Shown here piece by piece: positions 12,134 through 25,781 of a DNA stretch of 64,000 bases; position 1 is the stretch's first letter; each line of letters begins with the position of its first letter. Source of the DNA: Pyxicephalus adspersus (Eukaryota; Chordata; Amphibia; Anura; Pyxicephalidae). Made by a program: the position numbers and the translations under genes. The stretch is from contig NC_092859.1 in NCBI RefSeq assembly GCF_032062135.1, forward strand, positions 108,153,613 to 108,217,612, in the 5' to 3' direction. The notes under the pieces are model-generated. The model saw only the letters and a program-made list of their open reading frames with translations, had not been told where the DNA came from and made no database searches.

Positions 12134-15100
12134 ACAGCAGCACACCTATGATTTATCATATATTTACTGTATCCATATGTATCCACATATGGATACATAT
12201 CGATCTGATTGCATCCTACCGCTGGCGCTGCCACATGGTTGATCACATGACAGCATTGGTTGTTCTATTTCTGCCACCATGAAAGTTCATCCACCATCAA
12301 TACAAAACGTCCATTACGTGCTAACAACTAAGCATCTAGAAGGTCCCCCACAAACTGTCTCATTTTAATGGTCAATTGAAAGTGGGAGAGTTAGTCCAGT
12401 CTTAATCACTGCAAAGAAATAGGCTTAAATGATTTGTACTTTTAGTACTGTAGTTTTCTGTACATTTCTATGTACAAGTGCTCACTTTACAGTGTCATTT
12501 TAATAACTGTTGAATGTAAACTGTTATGACAATTGTGACATTGTATTGTCTTGTATACAGATGTCTACAGACAGTCCTGCCTTCTGCCACACATGCTATG
12601 ATGCTGCCACATTTGGACATACAATCTTTTACAGCTTTTATTGCTTGTCCTTTAATCAAGATTTAATTTAATATTGTATAGCGTTTTATATTTTTCCTCC
12701 ATTGGCATTGTACTGGCCTACAGCAAAACTGTCAGTTTTTTCTATGTTTCCCTCTAATATAGTTTTCTAACCTTCTGATACCCTCTTGTTCTGATGTGGC
12801 TTTCAGTTGAATGTTTCTTACATTATTTTCCCAGGAGGACAGCGTGAGTTCCTGTCACATTCTCATGTGACAGACAGCTACAATGACTGCTGTCCTCTCA
12901 ACACTCTCTAGTGCCGCAATGATGGTCTGACTGCACAGGAATTACTCACAACAGCCGAACATTTCCAGAAATCATTGCTAATGAAAGGATATCTATATGC
13001 TCTGCTGACATGCTCAATTCCCTTTAAAGGATATGTTGTGTTTGCTCCGAAAGGCCAAGAGAAGAATAATTAGTCTCAAAGATCAATAATCTGAGCTCCT
13101 AGGCCAATTAGTGACTTCAAGAGCAAGTTAAGTACTGCAAAGCACATTAAATATGCCCACAGTGAAACACTCATAATATCAGACAAATTCCTCCATGTTC
13201 ATGTAAGATTAGTTGTCATTTACAGTATTTTGTATTCATTCTTGCTAAAATGTCAGTGTGCCACTGTAGGTAAAGCGGAATAACAATCTCAGTTTTCTTA
13301 AAACAAAAACACAAAGGAATCTCAGATGACTAGCTGAGTTTGTGTGGTTGGCACATGAAGAAGAACTCCACTCACAATACATACTTTAAGTCAAATAGGT
13401 AGTTTGTGTAGTGAAAATGCTAACAGAGTTTAAAATATCTAAATAATATTTGTAAAGTCTTTGTACTCACTTTCAATGCTTTTAAAGCAAACAACTCAAA
13501 CATCTTCCCTTACAAGCTATAGCTATAATTAGGTTGCCTATTGCCCAACCATTATCTGCTTTAGATTCCATTCCCGTTGACTCTGCTTACCTTACCTTAC
13601 CTATGTCATGAGAAGCAATATAGAATTGACAAAGGTGTTCACTTTTAAACATTTTTCCAAAACAAAAAAGGGGGCAAATTTGGATGAGAGGCACATAGGG
13701 TTCAATTTGCCCTGCAAACAGAGGGTAGGGAGACCAAGTGAAATTATTAAAAGCAAAAAAACTAAAATAAATCATATAATCCCCTTTCCCCATTTGTGTC
13801 TACTTTTCACAAAGCCATCAGTAAATATTATACACTAAATAAAAAGACTTTTTAGGTAAAACGACCATGTAGCAAAACTGTAACACCAACAGTTTGAGCC
13901 TGAAAGCTGCATAGTAATTGAAATTTGCTAGTAGGGCTACACAACTACAACAAACTGCACAGAAATTCAGAAACTATTCCAAACACAACACTGAATTACA
14001 CACAATGCTTCACTTGCTGCAATACCACTGCACTCATTGGCTTCTCCATTTTAGTTCTACTTTTGTGTGCCCCTACAGATTACCCTTTCATTATCTCTTT
14101 ATGTCCCTTTTGGCCCTTAATCTATCCATTTTTGTGTCTGTTACTCTCTCTGCAACAGCCAACAGATAAAGGCAGAAAGAAAAATCAATACCAGCATTTT
14201 CGCCTTGATTTTCTCTTCACAGACGTTTACTATAAAACCATCTATTTTAAACCATAGCAGCATAGAAAATAATTGGATGAGCTGTGAACATGAATCATTT
14301 TCCAATTAATAAGTTAAATAGGAGGGAACTGTTTCTCAAAGTATAAAAACTTGACGTAGTAGGCATAGTAGGCATCATTATATTAGAAATTAGAGCAATG
14401 GCACTGTATTATGAGAAGATTAATATAATTATAGTTCAAATGGTTCTTTTTCAGAATAAAACATTAATTTCTAACTCGTTCAACAACCTCATAGACATGG
14501 TGCCATTGTGCTGATGTGGATACAATACCGATAGTTTGTTTCCAAGTGGCTACATTGTAGTAATGGCACTGTGTTCACTGTTCAAATGAATGAGTTTAAC
14601 AAGATACACTGTAAGAATGTGATAAAGGTCCTTAACATGCTATGATAAAAAAAGAATTGAAGAATGAACAGCGGCCATTGAAGCTTAGCAGTCACTAACA
14701 CTCATGTACTGGTGCTGCATAAATTAGAAACAATTGTCAAGCTAAGTTGGTTGTTAAAAAGGAATTATAACAGCAGAAATGTAGTTCATATCAGGCATTT
14801 CCTAGCACTTTTTAGCGTTTTGTTAACATTGCAACCGTATTGCTAAAATGCTAGAAAACATCCCAGAAAACATAAATGGATAGAATAAAATATTGTTCAG
14901 AAAAACGACCTTCATGAAATAGAAATGAGAAAACACAAACTGAAAGTAGGGTTTTAAACATGTTGTAAACTGATCAAACGTTCTGTCTGGGTTGGATCAC
15001 CTGATCACACAAGAGGACTCATCAGGATTAGAGCTGTAGAATGAGTGCTGCGGTGCTTGAGAGGTGTGTTGAAAAAAAGCCACCCCGATTTCTGTATTTA

Positions 15101-15522
15101 AATTAGAATTATTCACTGTTAACAATCACAGCATAAAAAATACTTTACGAAAACCCACTAGTACCACTTCTGGAGAATTCTGTCTCTTGTATTTACAAGC
15201 CACTGGCATTTTCAGTGTCCAGAACCTGAAGGCTGCATCTCCCAGTTATGGTTCCATTAGGTTTTAGGTGGGTCACTTTAGAACTTTAGAAGACTGGAAT
15301 CTCCAGAGTTGGTACTGAATAATATTACTGTAATCAATGTACCCCTGATCCCCAAGGCCTTTGTGATGGAAATATTATCCATGGAGCCCACAGGATCCTA
15401 AACTAATCCTATTTGTCATGTAATAGGATTGATAATGTTTCATTTGTCATAGCCCAGGATCATTTCAACCTAATCAGGTTAAAAATGATCATGGATGAAC
15501 ATAAGATCCTGAAATGGGTAGC

Positions 15523-15743
15523 TTAAAGGATAACTATATTTTCACAGTAAAGTTTGGTTATTTTTTCTGTACTTAAGAATATTAATGGAACTCCCTGTCT
15601 GGGAAAGGCCATTGGGTGGACATAATTACAAGGACCTGCTGCATCCTTAGCTCCCCTCCTCTTATGTGAACACATGCACTGACTCCAAAGTAGTCCCACT
15701 GCCCATAGAGAACAATGAATTGTAATCATTATAGTTTACTTTA
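15523..15743. mobile_element. T2/Kolobok-like MITE (TTAAAGG ends)
   Basis: The left end reads TTAAAGGATAACTATA and the right end, inverted, reads ATAAAGTAAACTATAATG. The TTAA-AGG border and AACTATA inner motif resemble the frog T2-type MITEs that target TTAA. The right TTAA appears mutated. The open frames inside are chance. Confidence 0.5.
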
Positions 15744-18700
15744 TGAATAATACAACAGACTTACAAGACTTTATTTGGCAGGAGACACTGTAAGACTTCG
15801 TTACAATCCCAGTATATACTCGCTCGTAATACCATATTTTGTCTTACTGGTCAGTATTACGAAGCCTGACCTCTACCAGGACTTGTGAAGTTGGACCCTT
15901 GTTCTATGTAGGGGAACGGGAAGTCTCATTACAAAGTTTCAACACCATTGCCTGTTGTATGGGCACATTTGGAAACCATCTATGCACACTGAAGTGGTCA
16001 TGTTTATCAATAGAGGACAGAAATTGGGTTTCAAATGTATCTATTGTTACTATGTGATCAAATCCATTTGGCTATATTAACCCTGTAAGAGTTCATATTT
16101 ACTGATAATAAGAAAAGGTTTGCAATAGAAGGGTTAGCAGAAAAATGAGTGACACCTACAAATTGACCTTATCATCTGCTGTGTTTGCTAAAAGTTGAGC
16201 TGTGCTGATTCCAGCTGGGGGTCAAAGAATTCTACTGGCTAATGTCTACCTACATTTAACACTTACAACCAAGCTTGTGCGCCTAACTATAGAAACATTA
16301 ATTTCTAAATGGTGACAAAAAAAGCTTACAGACAAATTTAATATGAAGATATACAGCAATGTATCTGCTGATATCTGCTGCTGCAGGTTTTGTGATATTT
16401 TAGCACTCTACCCACCCCTGGTGGATCTGGTGATCCTGGAACCTAACTGCTAGAGATGCAAGACAACCCACAGAAGGTTCTTTCCTGCCACACACAAATC
16501 ATTGTAAAAACATCAGACACAAGAAGTTTTTTTTTACAGCAACCAGTCAGATTTAAACACGTCTTGGAATCTGACATTGGTTGGCGATATGGGGGAAAAA
16601 ACTGTCTGTAGCACCAGCTGCAGAAACATAATACAGTGGACTAAAAACCAAACTGTGGACTACTTAGGCACTGCAGGGGTTAAATTCTTGGTGTAGGGGG
16701 AAAATGTGAAAGGGAACTTTATTCACCTTATACAAAACATGATAGTCCTGTTTTATTGAACTATATCATTGAAAAACAGCATGAAAATGAACGTAAAGTG
16801 GTGTAAAATATAAGAATCATTATTTTCTTATTAAGTAACACAAATGACTTTTAGACAAACATCACAGTATTTCTGGCTAAATTAGCACCCAGGTTTATTC
16901 CACTGACCTGTGACTGAACATGCTTATGGTAAGGTTCAAGCCTTGCATATAAAAATGCATGACAGTGAAATCCTAGCTTCAGTAATGGGCTTTCAGTTTA
17001 GCTCCCTGCAATATGTGCTGACCGTGACCTACCCAGCATCTGGTGGGAACAAGATTTATGCTTTCACTGCCATGAAGTCATACATGTCTATTTTACAATT
17101 ATGATAAGATATAATGATCTTGAGCACAGCACTGCTGCATACTCTCTTATGGAACTTCTGTGATCCTGTATTCTACAATACAATGCAAAAATCACCCAAA
17201 TGTCGAACAGGAGGTACCATAAATGCTCCTGCTTTCTAATTCCACGGCTAGGCGATACTGAAAATCTTGTGAACATACAGGATTTCCATAAGTATTTGAA
17301 AAGGGCTAGGCAGTTCACTTCCTTCTGTCACAGTACTTAGCCTGCGTACTTCCCTATGCAGGGAACAAATAGTTCATAGTGGGAAAGGGAAGTTGGAAAT
17401 TTCAATTTGTTCCTCATCTTTGGAAGCAATTATTTTAAGAAGCAGGGCGACAGGAGAGGTAAGAGTACAAAAGGCACAAATCAGGCAAATAGAGAGTGCA
17501 GTAAGCGTAAGAGAGGGCACATGGTGGGTAGTGCAGTGAAGATAAGAGGAGGCATATTGTGGTGAATCAACAAAGAAGAAGAAAAGGGCAGGTTGATTAC
17601 AGGGAGTACAGTAGGGTTAAGCAAAATTACAATGAAGAAACTGAGGAAGGAAAAGCATGCACATTGTAGTGAGTGCAGTACAGGTAAGAGATATACAACC
17701 TGCATTTGTTTGCTTCCTAAAGCTAAAAAGATATGGTTACATGTTCTTCTATTTTGAAATAATTACTGAAAACAAATTCAGATGTAAAAGAAACAGGTGT
17801 CTTTTGAATCACCAAAAAATGATCTCCCACAGCCCCACCTTAAGAAAGCCAGGCTGTCACAAGGCTGTTATAAAGAAACATCTTTCTACTGAAGATGATA
17901 TCCAGAAAATGGGAACATGTTTCACTGTTTAAACCTTTGTCAAGTAATTCCTGTCAAAGAAGCATTTGTCTTATTAAAAGAACATTTGTAATCAGCACAA
18001 AGGATGTTATTAAAGTAATTTGGTGTTTTATTTGTGAGGCAGGAAATTAATAGACAATTGTCAGATGGTTTGGAAAGGAACTATTTTAACCCATCCTGCA
18101 AGTGTTTTAACAATGATTACATATTTGTGTTTAAAAGGTTCCCTCTACCTATCCCCTCCAATAGTCCAGGTTATGACTGGCCTGATACAAAACAGAAGGC
18201 AGGCTGCTACAGAATCCGTGGGTTGATTTCTATCTCTCCTGACCTTTCAAATGTTAATAGACATTAGTCAGGTCAATGCTCCTGTAACCCATAAGGTACG
18301 TATCTTCTGTATGTTCTGGTACATGGAAACAGTGACATCACACAAAGTTTTTTCTATTCATGAAGTCACGTTAAAATTGATTCTTTTACTTACACAAAGT
18401 TCTTGAACAAAGCTGTACCTGTATATATAGTTATTATTTTCCTTTTCTGATATTTCTGCCACTTAAGAAATAGTTTCCAGGAATTACAATCTGTTGAGCC
18501 CAGATGATGTTTTCTGCAGACAACCTCCACCCTAATGCAGGACACAACAACAACATTGTTCCCAACATGCCAACTGACTTCCAGAATTGTCAGCTTCAGA
18601 AGACTTTTTAGCAGAACTTTTTTTTTGCAATGGAGCTCTATTTAGCTGCACAGGTAATTAGTTAAAATGTTTAATGTATTCTTTTACAGGCACAGTGTTG

Positions 18701-18920
18701 TTCAGAAACGTTGTACAAACAATACAGTGATTTTAGGAAAGGAAAACATAATTTTATTAGGAGTCTGACACTACTGAACCATTTGCCTGGCTGTCATCCT
18801 GACCATGCAGGCCCTTGAGGACATGAGTTGGACAGCCCTGCTTTAAGTAACCGATCAGGAAAATTATGCAGACTTTTGACTTTCCTGATCTGCATACTTG
18901 TTCCTGGTCGTTACCTCAAT

Positions 18921-19081
18921 GGGCCTGATTTATTAAAACTCTCCAAGGCTGGAGAGCATACACTTTCATCAGATAAGCTGGGTGATCCAACAAACCTAGA
19001 ATGGATTTCTTAAAAGTTGTTTGCTATTTGTTGGCAAATGTTTTCAATCTTGTACCAGATATACAGGTTTGCTGGATCACT
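18921..19081 (+). mobile_element. Foldback MITE, copy 1 (right half truncated)
   Basis: It starts GGGCCTGATTTATTAAAACT and continues with GGGTGATCCAACAAACCTAG and TGGATTTCTTAAAA; the inverted partner arm (CAGGTTTGCTGGATCAC) follows. The final arm found in other copies is missing. Related copies are at 33688, 35253 and 37045. It has no coding capacity. Confidence 0.75.
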
Positions 19082-20372
19082 ATTTTTAAGAATTTGGGCT
19101 AATGAGAATTAGTATAGAATACTGTTCCCAAAGGCAATATATATATTCTTTTCAAAGTTGTTTGCACATCACCACATAAAATCGATCAGCTAGATCAGTA
19201 GTAAACTACAGAGATTAGCAATTCAGGCAAAATCCATTTGTCAGTCTTGAGATCAAGAAATAGAAAACTTGATAGTCTTCAAGTCATATAAATAAAATAT
19301 TTACATTAGAGGGACAACCACTTATTTTAACACTTCACAAATCCTAGCAAAGCTCACCATTATCTAAACCCATCCTGTGTAAGTAAATATATTATTACCT
19401 CTAATCATATGCTTTTAGATTTGATTTTACATGCAGTTGTATAAGATCTGTGACTCTTCATCACAGCAGAACAGAATTCCCAATGATAAGAAGTCTTTCC
19501 AGCAGGAACATAGACAGCAATAAAAAACAATGAAATGCTCTTGCTATTCACCAGTCAACAGGAAGTGAAGGTAAATCATAACTACTTTGATCTCCACCTG
19601 AATTAAATGTACATCAGCCAAAACACTGACAGATGAACTGAATAACATCGATTATGCTGTTACAATGGCACCTGTCAAGCGGCGGGATATATTAGGCAGC
19701 AAGTGAACTGTCAGTTCTTGAAGCTGATGTATTGGACACACAGAAAATGTGTAAGTATCCAAACATCCTCAAAAAGGGCTAAACTGTAATGGGTAATGGG
19801 TAAAGGTAGGTTGTGAGGTGTTTCTGCAATGCAGTGGTCCAAAGAGGGACAACCAGTCATGGATGCCAAGGCTTATTTATTAATGTGCATGGGGTAGTGC
19901 ACATTAAAAAGTATAAATTGCTAAAAAAAGCAATTCTAGTTATAAGCAAAAATGTCAGAGCAGACAGTATATTGCAGCTTTCTGTGTGTGAGGCTGCATA
20001 CCTGCTAATCAGGTGGCAATATAAGTTAATTAATTTTCCTGAAACAGCCCTCGAATGCAAATCTCCATGCTTTCATTGTACCCCCTAATAAATCTTTGAT
20101 AAATCTTGAATCTGCGGCATGCACCTTTGTCAACTGTAATTGTCTTAGTAACCTGCAAGAATATTACCGGGTATGCATAAAACAGAAGGAAAGCAGATTC
20201 TGCAGACTGAGTAAATGTCTTAGAAGTCAGCACCATATTACAAGATCCACTTCTAACACAGCAGCAGATTCAGCCATATAGAAAGTAATGGACCTAAAAT
20301 GTGCCTTATCTGAGTTTACTGAGCATATAACAAGGGTTCTACTGCCTGTCCTAAACAAAATATGCCAAATTA

Positions 20373-20518
20373 TATTTAGATTGTAAACTCTTCGGGGCAG
20401 GGTCTTCTCCTCCTCCTGTGTCACTGTCTGTATTTGTCTGTCATTTACAACCCCTATTTAATGTACAGCGCTACATAATATGTTGGCACTATATAAATCC
20501 TCTTTATTAATAATAAAA
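20373..20518 (+). mobile_element. L2-type LINE 3' end
   Basis: The copy reads ATTGTAAACTCTTCGGGGCA, then GGGTCTTCTCCTCCTCCTGT, then the TGTACAGCGCTACATAATAT and CACTATATAAATCC tail with TTA repeats. It is a 5'-truncated insertion with no coding part. Confidence 0.7.
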
Positions 20519-21307
20519 GTAAGTAACAGATATTCAATCACAAGGTATCTGCTGCTACGGTCTTGGTTTCAAATAACACAGAACAGGTTCATAGGTCTTC
20601 TAGGGTCCACACCAAGTCAGAGCTGTTTTGGTGTTGCAATTGAGATTCACTCAGTATTAGTGTAGTTGTTTTATTTATTTTGGCTGATCAATGTATATTT
20701 TCCCAAAACATATATTAGTAAGCCAGTACTCTAAGCTGAGTTAGTACAATGTCGTTAAATTCAGAGTGTGTTTTGTTTAATAAACATAAAAGCTTCAGGT
20801 AGAGAATAATGTGAGACAGAAAGATCTTTTATTCCGAAGGTGCTCACTATCTACAGGCATAATAAGAAACTGACAGGCACAGCAGGAGGAGAAGTGTATT
20901 GAAGTGTGCTTATGAAACAATTTAGTTCAGAGCAGTCAAGTGCTTCACCAATAATTTGTGTGGGTGTGAATGCCTACAATAAATGTTTCTACATGGAAAA
21001 CATTTCAGCTGGACGTAAAGTACAAAAATGCACTTTTACCAAGGGGTTCACTGTAGTGCTCACTATATTTCACTTATCTTTAAAAGAGATTTGTACCCTA
21101 CAGAAAAATGCCTGTCCCATTTACGTAACAAAGCTTACAGGTACGAAGTGCAGCTGAAAAACACTCAGGTAGGTGAATGAGAGCAGCAATTGAAGCCCTA
21201 TTAATAAAAGTGGAGATTAGCTGACATGAAAATTACTTTTATCAATGATCACCAGTTCATGATCATACTATTTACCAGCACTTTTACTATTATATTGTAC
21301 TATTCCA

Positions 21308-22488
21308 TCTACTACCTGCCCACTTGAACCAATCCCCTCTGATCTTCTCCGTGCCCACTTCTCCATCCTGGTTCCTGCATTGACTGATCTACTCAACCTC
21401 TTCCTTTTCCACTGGTATCTTCCCCCGCTGCCTTCCCTACTTTCTAGCTAATGTCCTATCCCACTTCTCCATATGTCTCCAAATTTCATGGGCTTAATTA
21501 AACTGGTTCTCTTTTCTCTGTACACCTCTTCAGTTGGAAAGCTCATATCCTTTTGTTTACAGTACCATCTGTATGCAGATCAGATGACACACAAATATAT
21601 CTGCCCAGTCCTAACTTGTTTCCCTCAGTCCTTGATAAGCTTTCATGCTGCCTATCAGCTATCTCATCTTGGAGATTCTGAAACTCAACCTGGACAGAAC
21701 ATAATTTTTTTCCCCTCCCTCTCTTACTGTCAAAATCTCCCCGACATCTCTCCAACTAGTAATACCACTATCTGTCCCTCCCCTCAGGTACGTTGTCTTG
21801 GTGTCACCTTTGATTCTACCCTCTCCTTCTTCCCCCACATTGAGAACATATCCAGGTCCAGCCACTTTCACTTGCAAAGTGTCCCCAGACACCTGTCCCC
21901 AGAGACCACCAAACAAACTCCTTGTACATGCTCTTATCTTCTCTTGTCTGGACTACTGTAACATCCTCCTCTCTGGTATTCCACTAACCCGACTCTCTCC
22001 TGTAAAATCTTTTATGAATGCTGCAGACAGACTCATCCATCCTTCCTACCGGTCTCCTTCAGCTGCATCTCTTTGTACTTTCATTCATTTCACCTTGGAA
22101 TCAAATTTAAGCTGCTGTGCTTTGCCTTCAAATCCCTCCACAGTTCTTGTATGTATGTGTGTGTGTGTGTGTGTGTGTGTAAATATTTATATATATATAT
22201 TTTTTTATATTGTTTGACCTGATACAGAAATACACCCCTAGCCACTCTCTTCCCTCCTCCAACTTCATCACATGCATGTCTCCTAAACCCTCACTACTTA
22301 CCCACTATTCTATATCCCCCCTGCTATTATGTGTTATTTACCCCACCTCAAAGATTGTAAACTTGTTAGGGCAAGGTCCTCTCCTCCTCCTGTGTTATTG
22401 TTTGTATCTGTCTGTTATTTGCAGCCCCTATTTACTGTACAGCAATGCGTAATATGTTGCCGCTTTATAAATACAGTATAATAATGAA
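21308..22488 (+). mobile_element. Decayed L2-clade LINE with reverse-transcriptase remains
   Basis: Scattered frames encode pieces of the C-terminal half of an L2 reverse transcriptase. One has the palm region YHLYAD followed by a disrupted second Asp; another reads RCLGVTFDSTLSFFPHI; another reads LVHALIFSCLDYCNILLSGI. About five extra bases around 21576 break the YADD catalytic motif. Other frameshifts, deletions and a (GT)n expansion at 22155 interrupt the rest. The copy ends with the standard 3' tail (GCAGCCCCTATTTACTGTAC to GCTTTATAAATACAG). It cannot make a functional enzyme. Confidence 0.8.
22152..22203 (+). repeat. (GT)n(TA)n microsatellite inside the L2 copy
   Basis: A GT run of about 26 bp followed by a TA-rich tract is visible directly; it interrupts the L2 coding remains. 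Confidence 0.9.
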
Positions 22489-23974
22489 TAATTGGAGGCA
22501 TGTGATACTACTAGGCAGTACTTTTATGTGTTTGACATGTCTGACAGGGTTACTTACCTCATTATGTAAGGGTTAACTTATCACATTTAAGGCTCATTCA
22601 CACTATAGCAATGTGGTGCTTTATTTTATTGCAATACACTAATGATTCTAAGATGTGTTTCAGTTGTGATTACCCATGAACGGCAACCCAGGCAACACAC
22701 CTTGTGTTAATGTATGGAAATGTGTGCGTCAGCGAAAGCTCTAAGAAACAATATATACACACACACATACACAAGTTAGCTAATGTTAAATGATTTATAT
22801 GGTAAGAAACTTATATCCTTCTATACACAAAAAAATAGCATATTCCGCTAATATATATCAACTAAAAACTGTTGTATAAAGTTCAGCATTCTTTCAATTA
22901 ATGTTCAGTGGTAAATCTTTGATTGGGCAGCCCTTGATGAGCCCTGTGATTGATGACAATGACTCAAGAAAGGGATCATTGATCACAGCCCTATATTGCT
23001 GATTACATTTAATGACTATAAACCCTGCAAAGAAATAAAGATTAAAACTTGTTTTTTTACATAATACAAGTACATAATACCACAGATGTTCAGATCCCCA
23101 AATATAATACCAATGATTTTAATAACAATGTTGCCTCCCCTATATGCAAATACCTTAGTTTCTTTAACTAGACATTCATAACCACATAAGACTGTTTTGA
23201 AATCAATAAGCCACAATGATTTTGTGCTGATACTCAATCGGCCAGAGGAACCCAGGTCTCAAAGAATCCCATGCCTAGACCAAATAATTGGGTGTCAATG
23301 GAATAATTGCCCTTTACATTAATTAGCTGGAAGAATAATCCCTTACATTGTTGGTTTGAATGCCACCCTAAAGACATAAAATGTCTCAAAAAAACCTCTG
23401 GTGGATTGAGAAAGAAAATATATTAAATATATTTGTTACTGCTACTGTTACTCCATTACCTGGTAGAAAGCAGATAGGATTAGCATGTTACTTAAAAATA
23501 AACCATTGTTTTGCTGTCTTTTCAGCTCACATGTGATGAGGACACTGTATTTTTTTTTTCAAAAAATCAACAAGTATTTTTTGTCCTTGCTACAAAATGC
23601 TCTTGGCAAAAAAAAAAAAACTAGTACAATCACCATAACTGAAAGCTGAGAAGCTACAATATATTACTTTTGTGTTTTAAATTTAAAAAATCCCAGAGAA
23701 GCAATTTAGCACAAAAATATGTTGTTGGAAATTATATATTTTTTTTGTCATAAAACATTGAGTTGTGGTGTATTTTTGGCTTTGCACATCAGGAACCTGT
23801 CTTTTTTTTTGGACTTTATTCTTACTTGTAATATTATTCAAGGTATCCAGAGATTTAGACCCTGGACTAAATCCTTTCCAGGACATTAATTCCTGTTCAG
23901 TACAGAAAGGATCAATGTTGTAGGCAAAGGGAGACGCGAGTGTTCAGAATCTTCTTTGTAGGGAGTGTATGCTC

Positions 23975-24092
23975 TTCTGAACAGGTTCCTCACTTCCTCC
24001 TGTGTCACAATCTGTATCTGTCTGTCACTTGCAACCCCTAATATGCGTAATATGTTGCCTTTATAAATACTATTTATTATTATTACTATTAG
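23975..24092 (+). mobile_element. L2-type LINE 3' tail, internally deleted
   Basis: The TCCTCCTGTGTCACAATCTG segment and the ATGCGTAATATGTTGCC and TTTATAAATACT tail are present, but the TGTACAGCGCT portion is lost. It ends in ATT repeats. Confidence 0.6.
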
Positions 24093-24356
24093 TGGGGTAC
24101 TTTTCAGTGCAAATATATTTTAGTGGCAGCATTTAACACCAACTGTCAAATCAAAGGGTTAGCTGAAGATTCCACAAATAAAGTTTTGGGGCTCCAGGAG
24201 ACTTTCCAGTAGTAATTGGTACTAGGCAGTCCTGGACAAAATGAAAGTCGTTTGAAATGTATGCCATCTATAGATTATATTTCATTCTTCATTATATTTT
24301 TTATTCCTAGTGATTAACTTTAAATAATTTGGCAATCTTTTTACCTTTCTAGACTA

Positions 24357-25410
24357 CAAGGGGGTGCTGAGAAGTTCATGGCTTTGCCCCCTTCCAGATG
24401 AAATCGAAAAATGAGTGTGGGGGCATATGACAGCCTAATATCTTAGTATGTAACTGTGCAAATATCAGGTCACTGGGGGAGAAGTGTCCTTCATACAGCA
24501 CTGTCAAAACCTTGGTATCTCGTTTCAAGACTGGGCATTTCACCATGAAAATGAGCCCCAGCAACCTGCGATGCTGTCCATGAGCTGATTATTGAGGACC
24601 AGCGAATATCTGCAAAAAAGATAGCCCAGATATTTGACATCTCACGCCAGCGTGTTGGGTTTGTTATCACCACTATCCTAGACATGTGCAAGCTTTCAAT
24701 GAAGTCGGTGCCAAAATGTTTTTGGCCGTTTTGGAGCTGCACAGGACTTTTTGGCTAGGTTAGTGACTGAAGATGAAACCTGGCTCCAAATCTATGATCC
24801 TGAAATCAAGGAACAGTCAAAGGAATGGCTCCACAGCGGGTCCCCACGGCTGAAGAAGTTCCGAACCCAGAAATCAGCCAAAAAAATCATGGCGTCTGTT
24901 TTCTGGGACGGTATTCTGTTGGTGGACTACCTACCTCAGGGCTCTAGTATCAACAGACAGTATTATGCTAATCTCCTGGACCAGCTGATTGAGGCAATTA
25001 AGACGAAACGCCCTGGAAAGTTGACCAAAGGGATCCTTTTTTTGCAGGACAATGCACCTGTGCACATGTCGAACGTTGTGGCTGCCAAACTGAACACCCT
25101 GGGTTTCCAATCGATCCACCATCCCCCCTACTCACCTGACCTGGCGCCTTCAGACTATTATCTGTTCCCGAATTTGAAGAAACACCTAAGAGGGGCAAAG
25201 TTTTGAGGACATTTCTGACATCAAAGATGATGCTGAGAGCTGGTTTACAGCCCAACCAAAGGACTTATATTTGAACGGTCTATTAAAGCTGCAACTACCC
25301 TGTACCAAGTGCATCAGTCTCGGGGGGAATATGTTGAATGAATGTTTTATTTCATAACTCTGGCTCTCTTCTTTCTGGGCAAAGCCAGGAACGTCTCAGC
25401 ACCCCCTCAT
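24357..25410 (+). mobile_element. Mariner-family DNA transposon, complete ends, decayed
   Basis: The ends are CAAGGGGGTGCTGAGAAGTT (left) and, read inward from the right, TGAGGGGGTGCTGAGACGTT; both continue into a GGCTTTGCCC segment. TA lies on each side (24355-24356 and 25411-25412), as in Tc1/mariner target duplication. The length is about 1.05 kb, shorter than the roughly 1.3 kb usual for the family, so internal sequence has been lost. The encoded D,D34D transposase is broken in its N-terminal part and again near 25204. It has transposon ends, coding remains and TA borders, so it is a once-autonomous type rather than a MITE. Confidence 0.92.
24751..25206 (+). pseudogene. Mariner transposase, catalytic half (frameshifted)
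   Basis: An open stretch of 151 codons covers the catalytic domain. The first acidic segment is LVTEDETW, the second is LFLQDNAPVH, and the third is YSPDLAPSDYYLFPNLKKHL. The second and third Asp are separated by 34 residues, the mariner D,D34D signature. Upstream, frames encoding IIEDQRISAKKIAQIFDISR and the VPKC linker are present but out of frame with stops. Downstream, an extra T at about 25204 produces a stop, after which the C-terminal tail continues in another frame to about 25340. The ATG at 24751 is not a true start, because the N-terminal DNA-binding domain is missing from this frame. Confidence 0.93.
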
Positions 25411-25781
25411 AATAGACACCCATGGCCTTCATTTTGAAGACCCCAGAGAGCTTTATAGATGTTGGTGTTTGAGAACACCACATCATGTTGCACTTTTAAT
25501 AGCAAAGACAGCAATAAACACAAGATCTCTGCTGATTAAGACAGATTCCACGAGGTATGTGCCCATTCTGACTTTCTTCTTGACAAGACTTGTCAGTTAG
25601 TGGTGCACCAGCTAAAAGACTATTGAGTACTTCTCCCATAGAAAAGTGAATGGCATTGCCATTTCAAGAGAGATGTCATAAAACAAACTTGATTTTTCTA
25701 CACTATATATGATACTTCTGTAATTTTTAAGAACTTGATATTGCCCTGTAAGAAAATCACAAATAAAAGGATATTTTTATG

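Noticed and set aside
21543..21916. Minus-strand open frames of 70 and 85 codons
   Set aside because: They are antisense shadows of the L2 reverse-transcriptase remains.
24751..25206. Possible domesticated transposase gene
   Set aside because: The N-terminal DNA-binding part is frameshifted, the 3' end is frameshifted, and terminal repeats with TA borders are still present, so it is an ordinary dead transposon copy.
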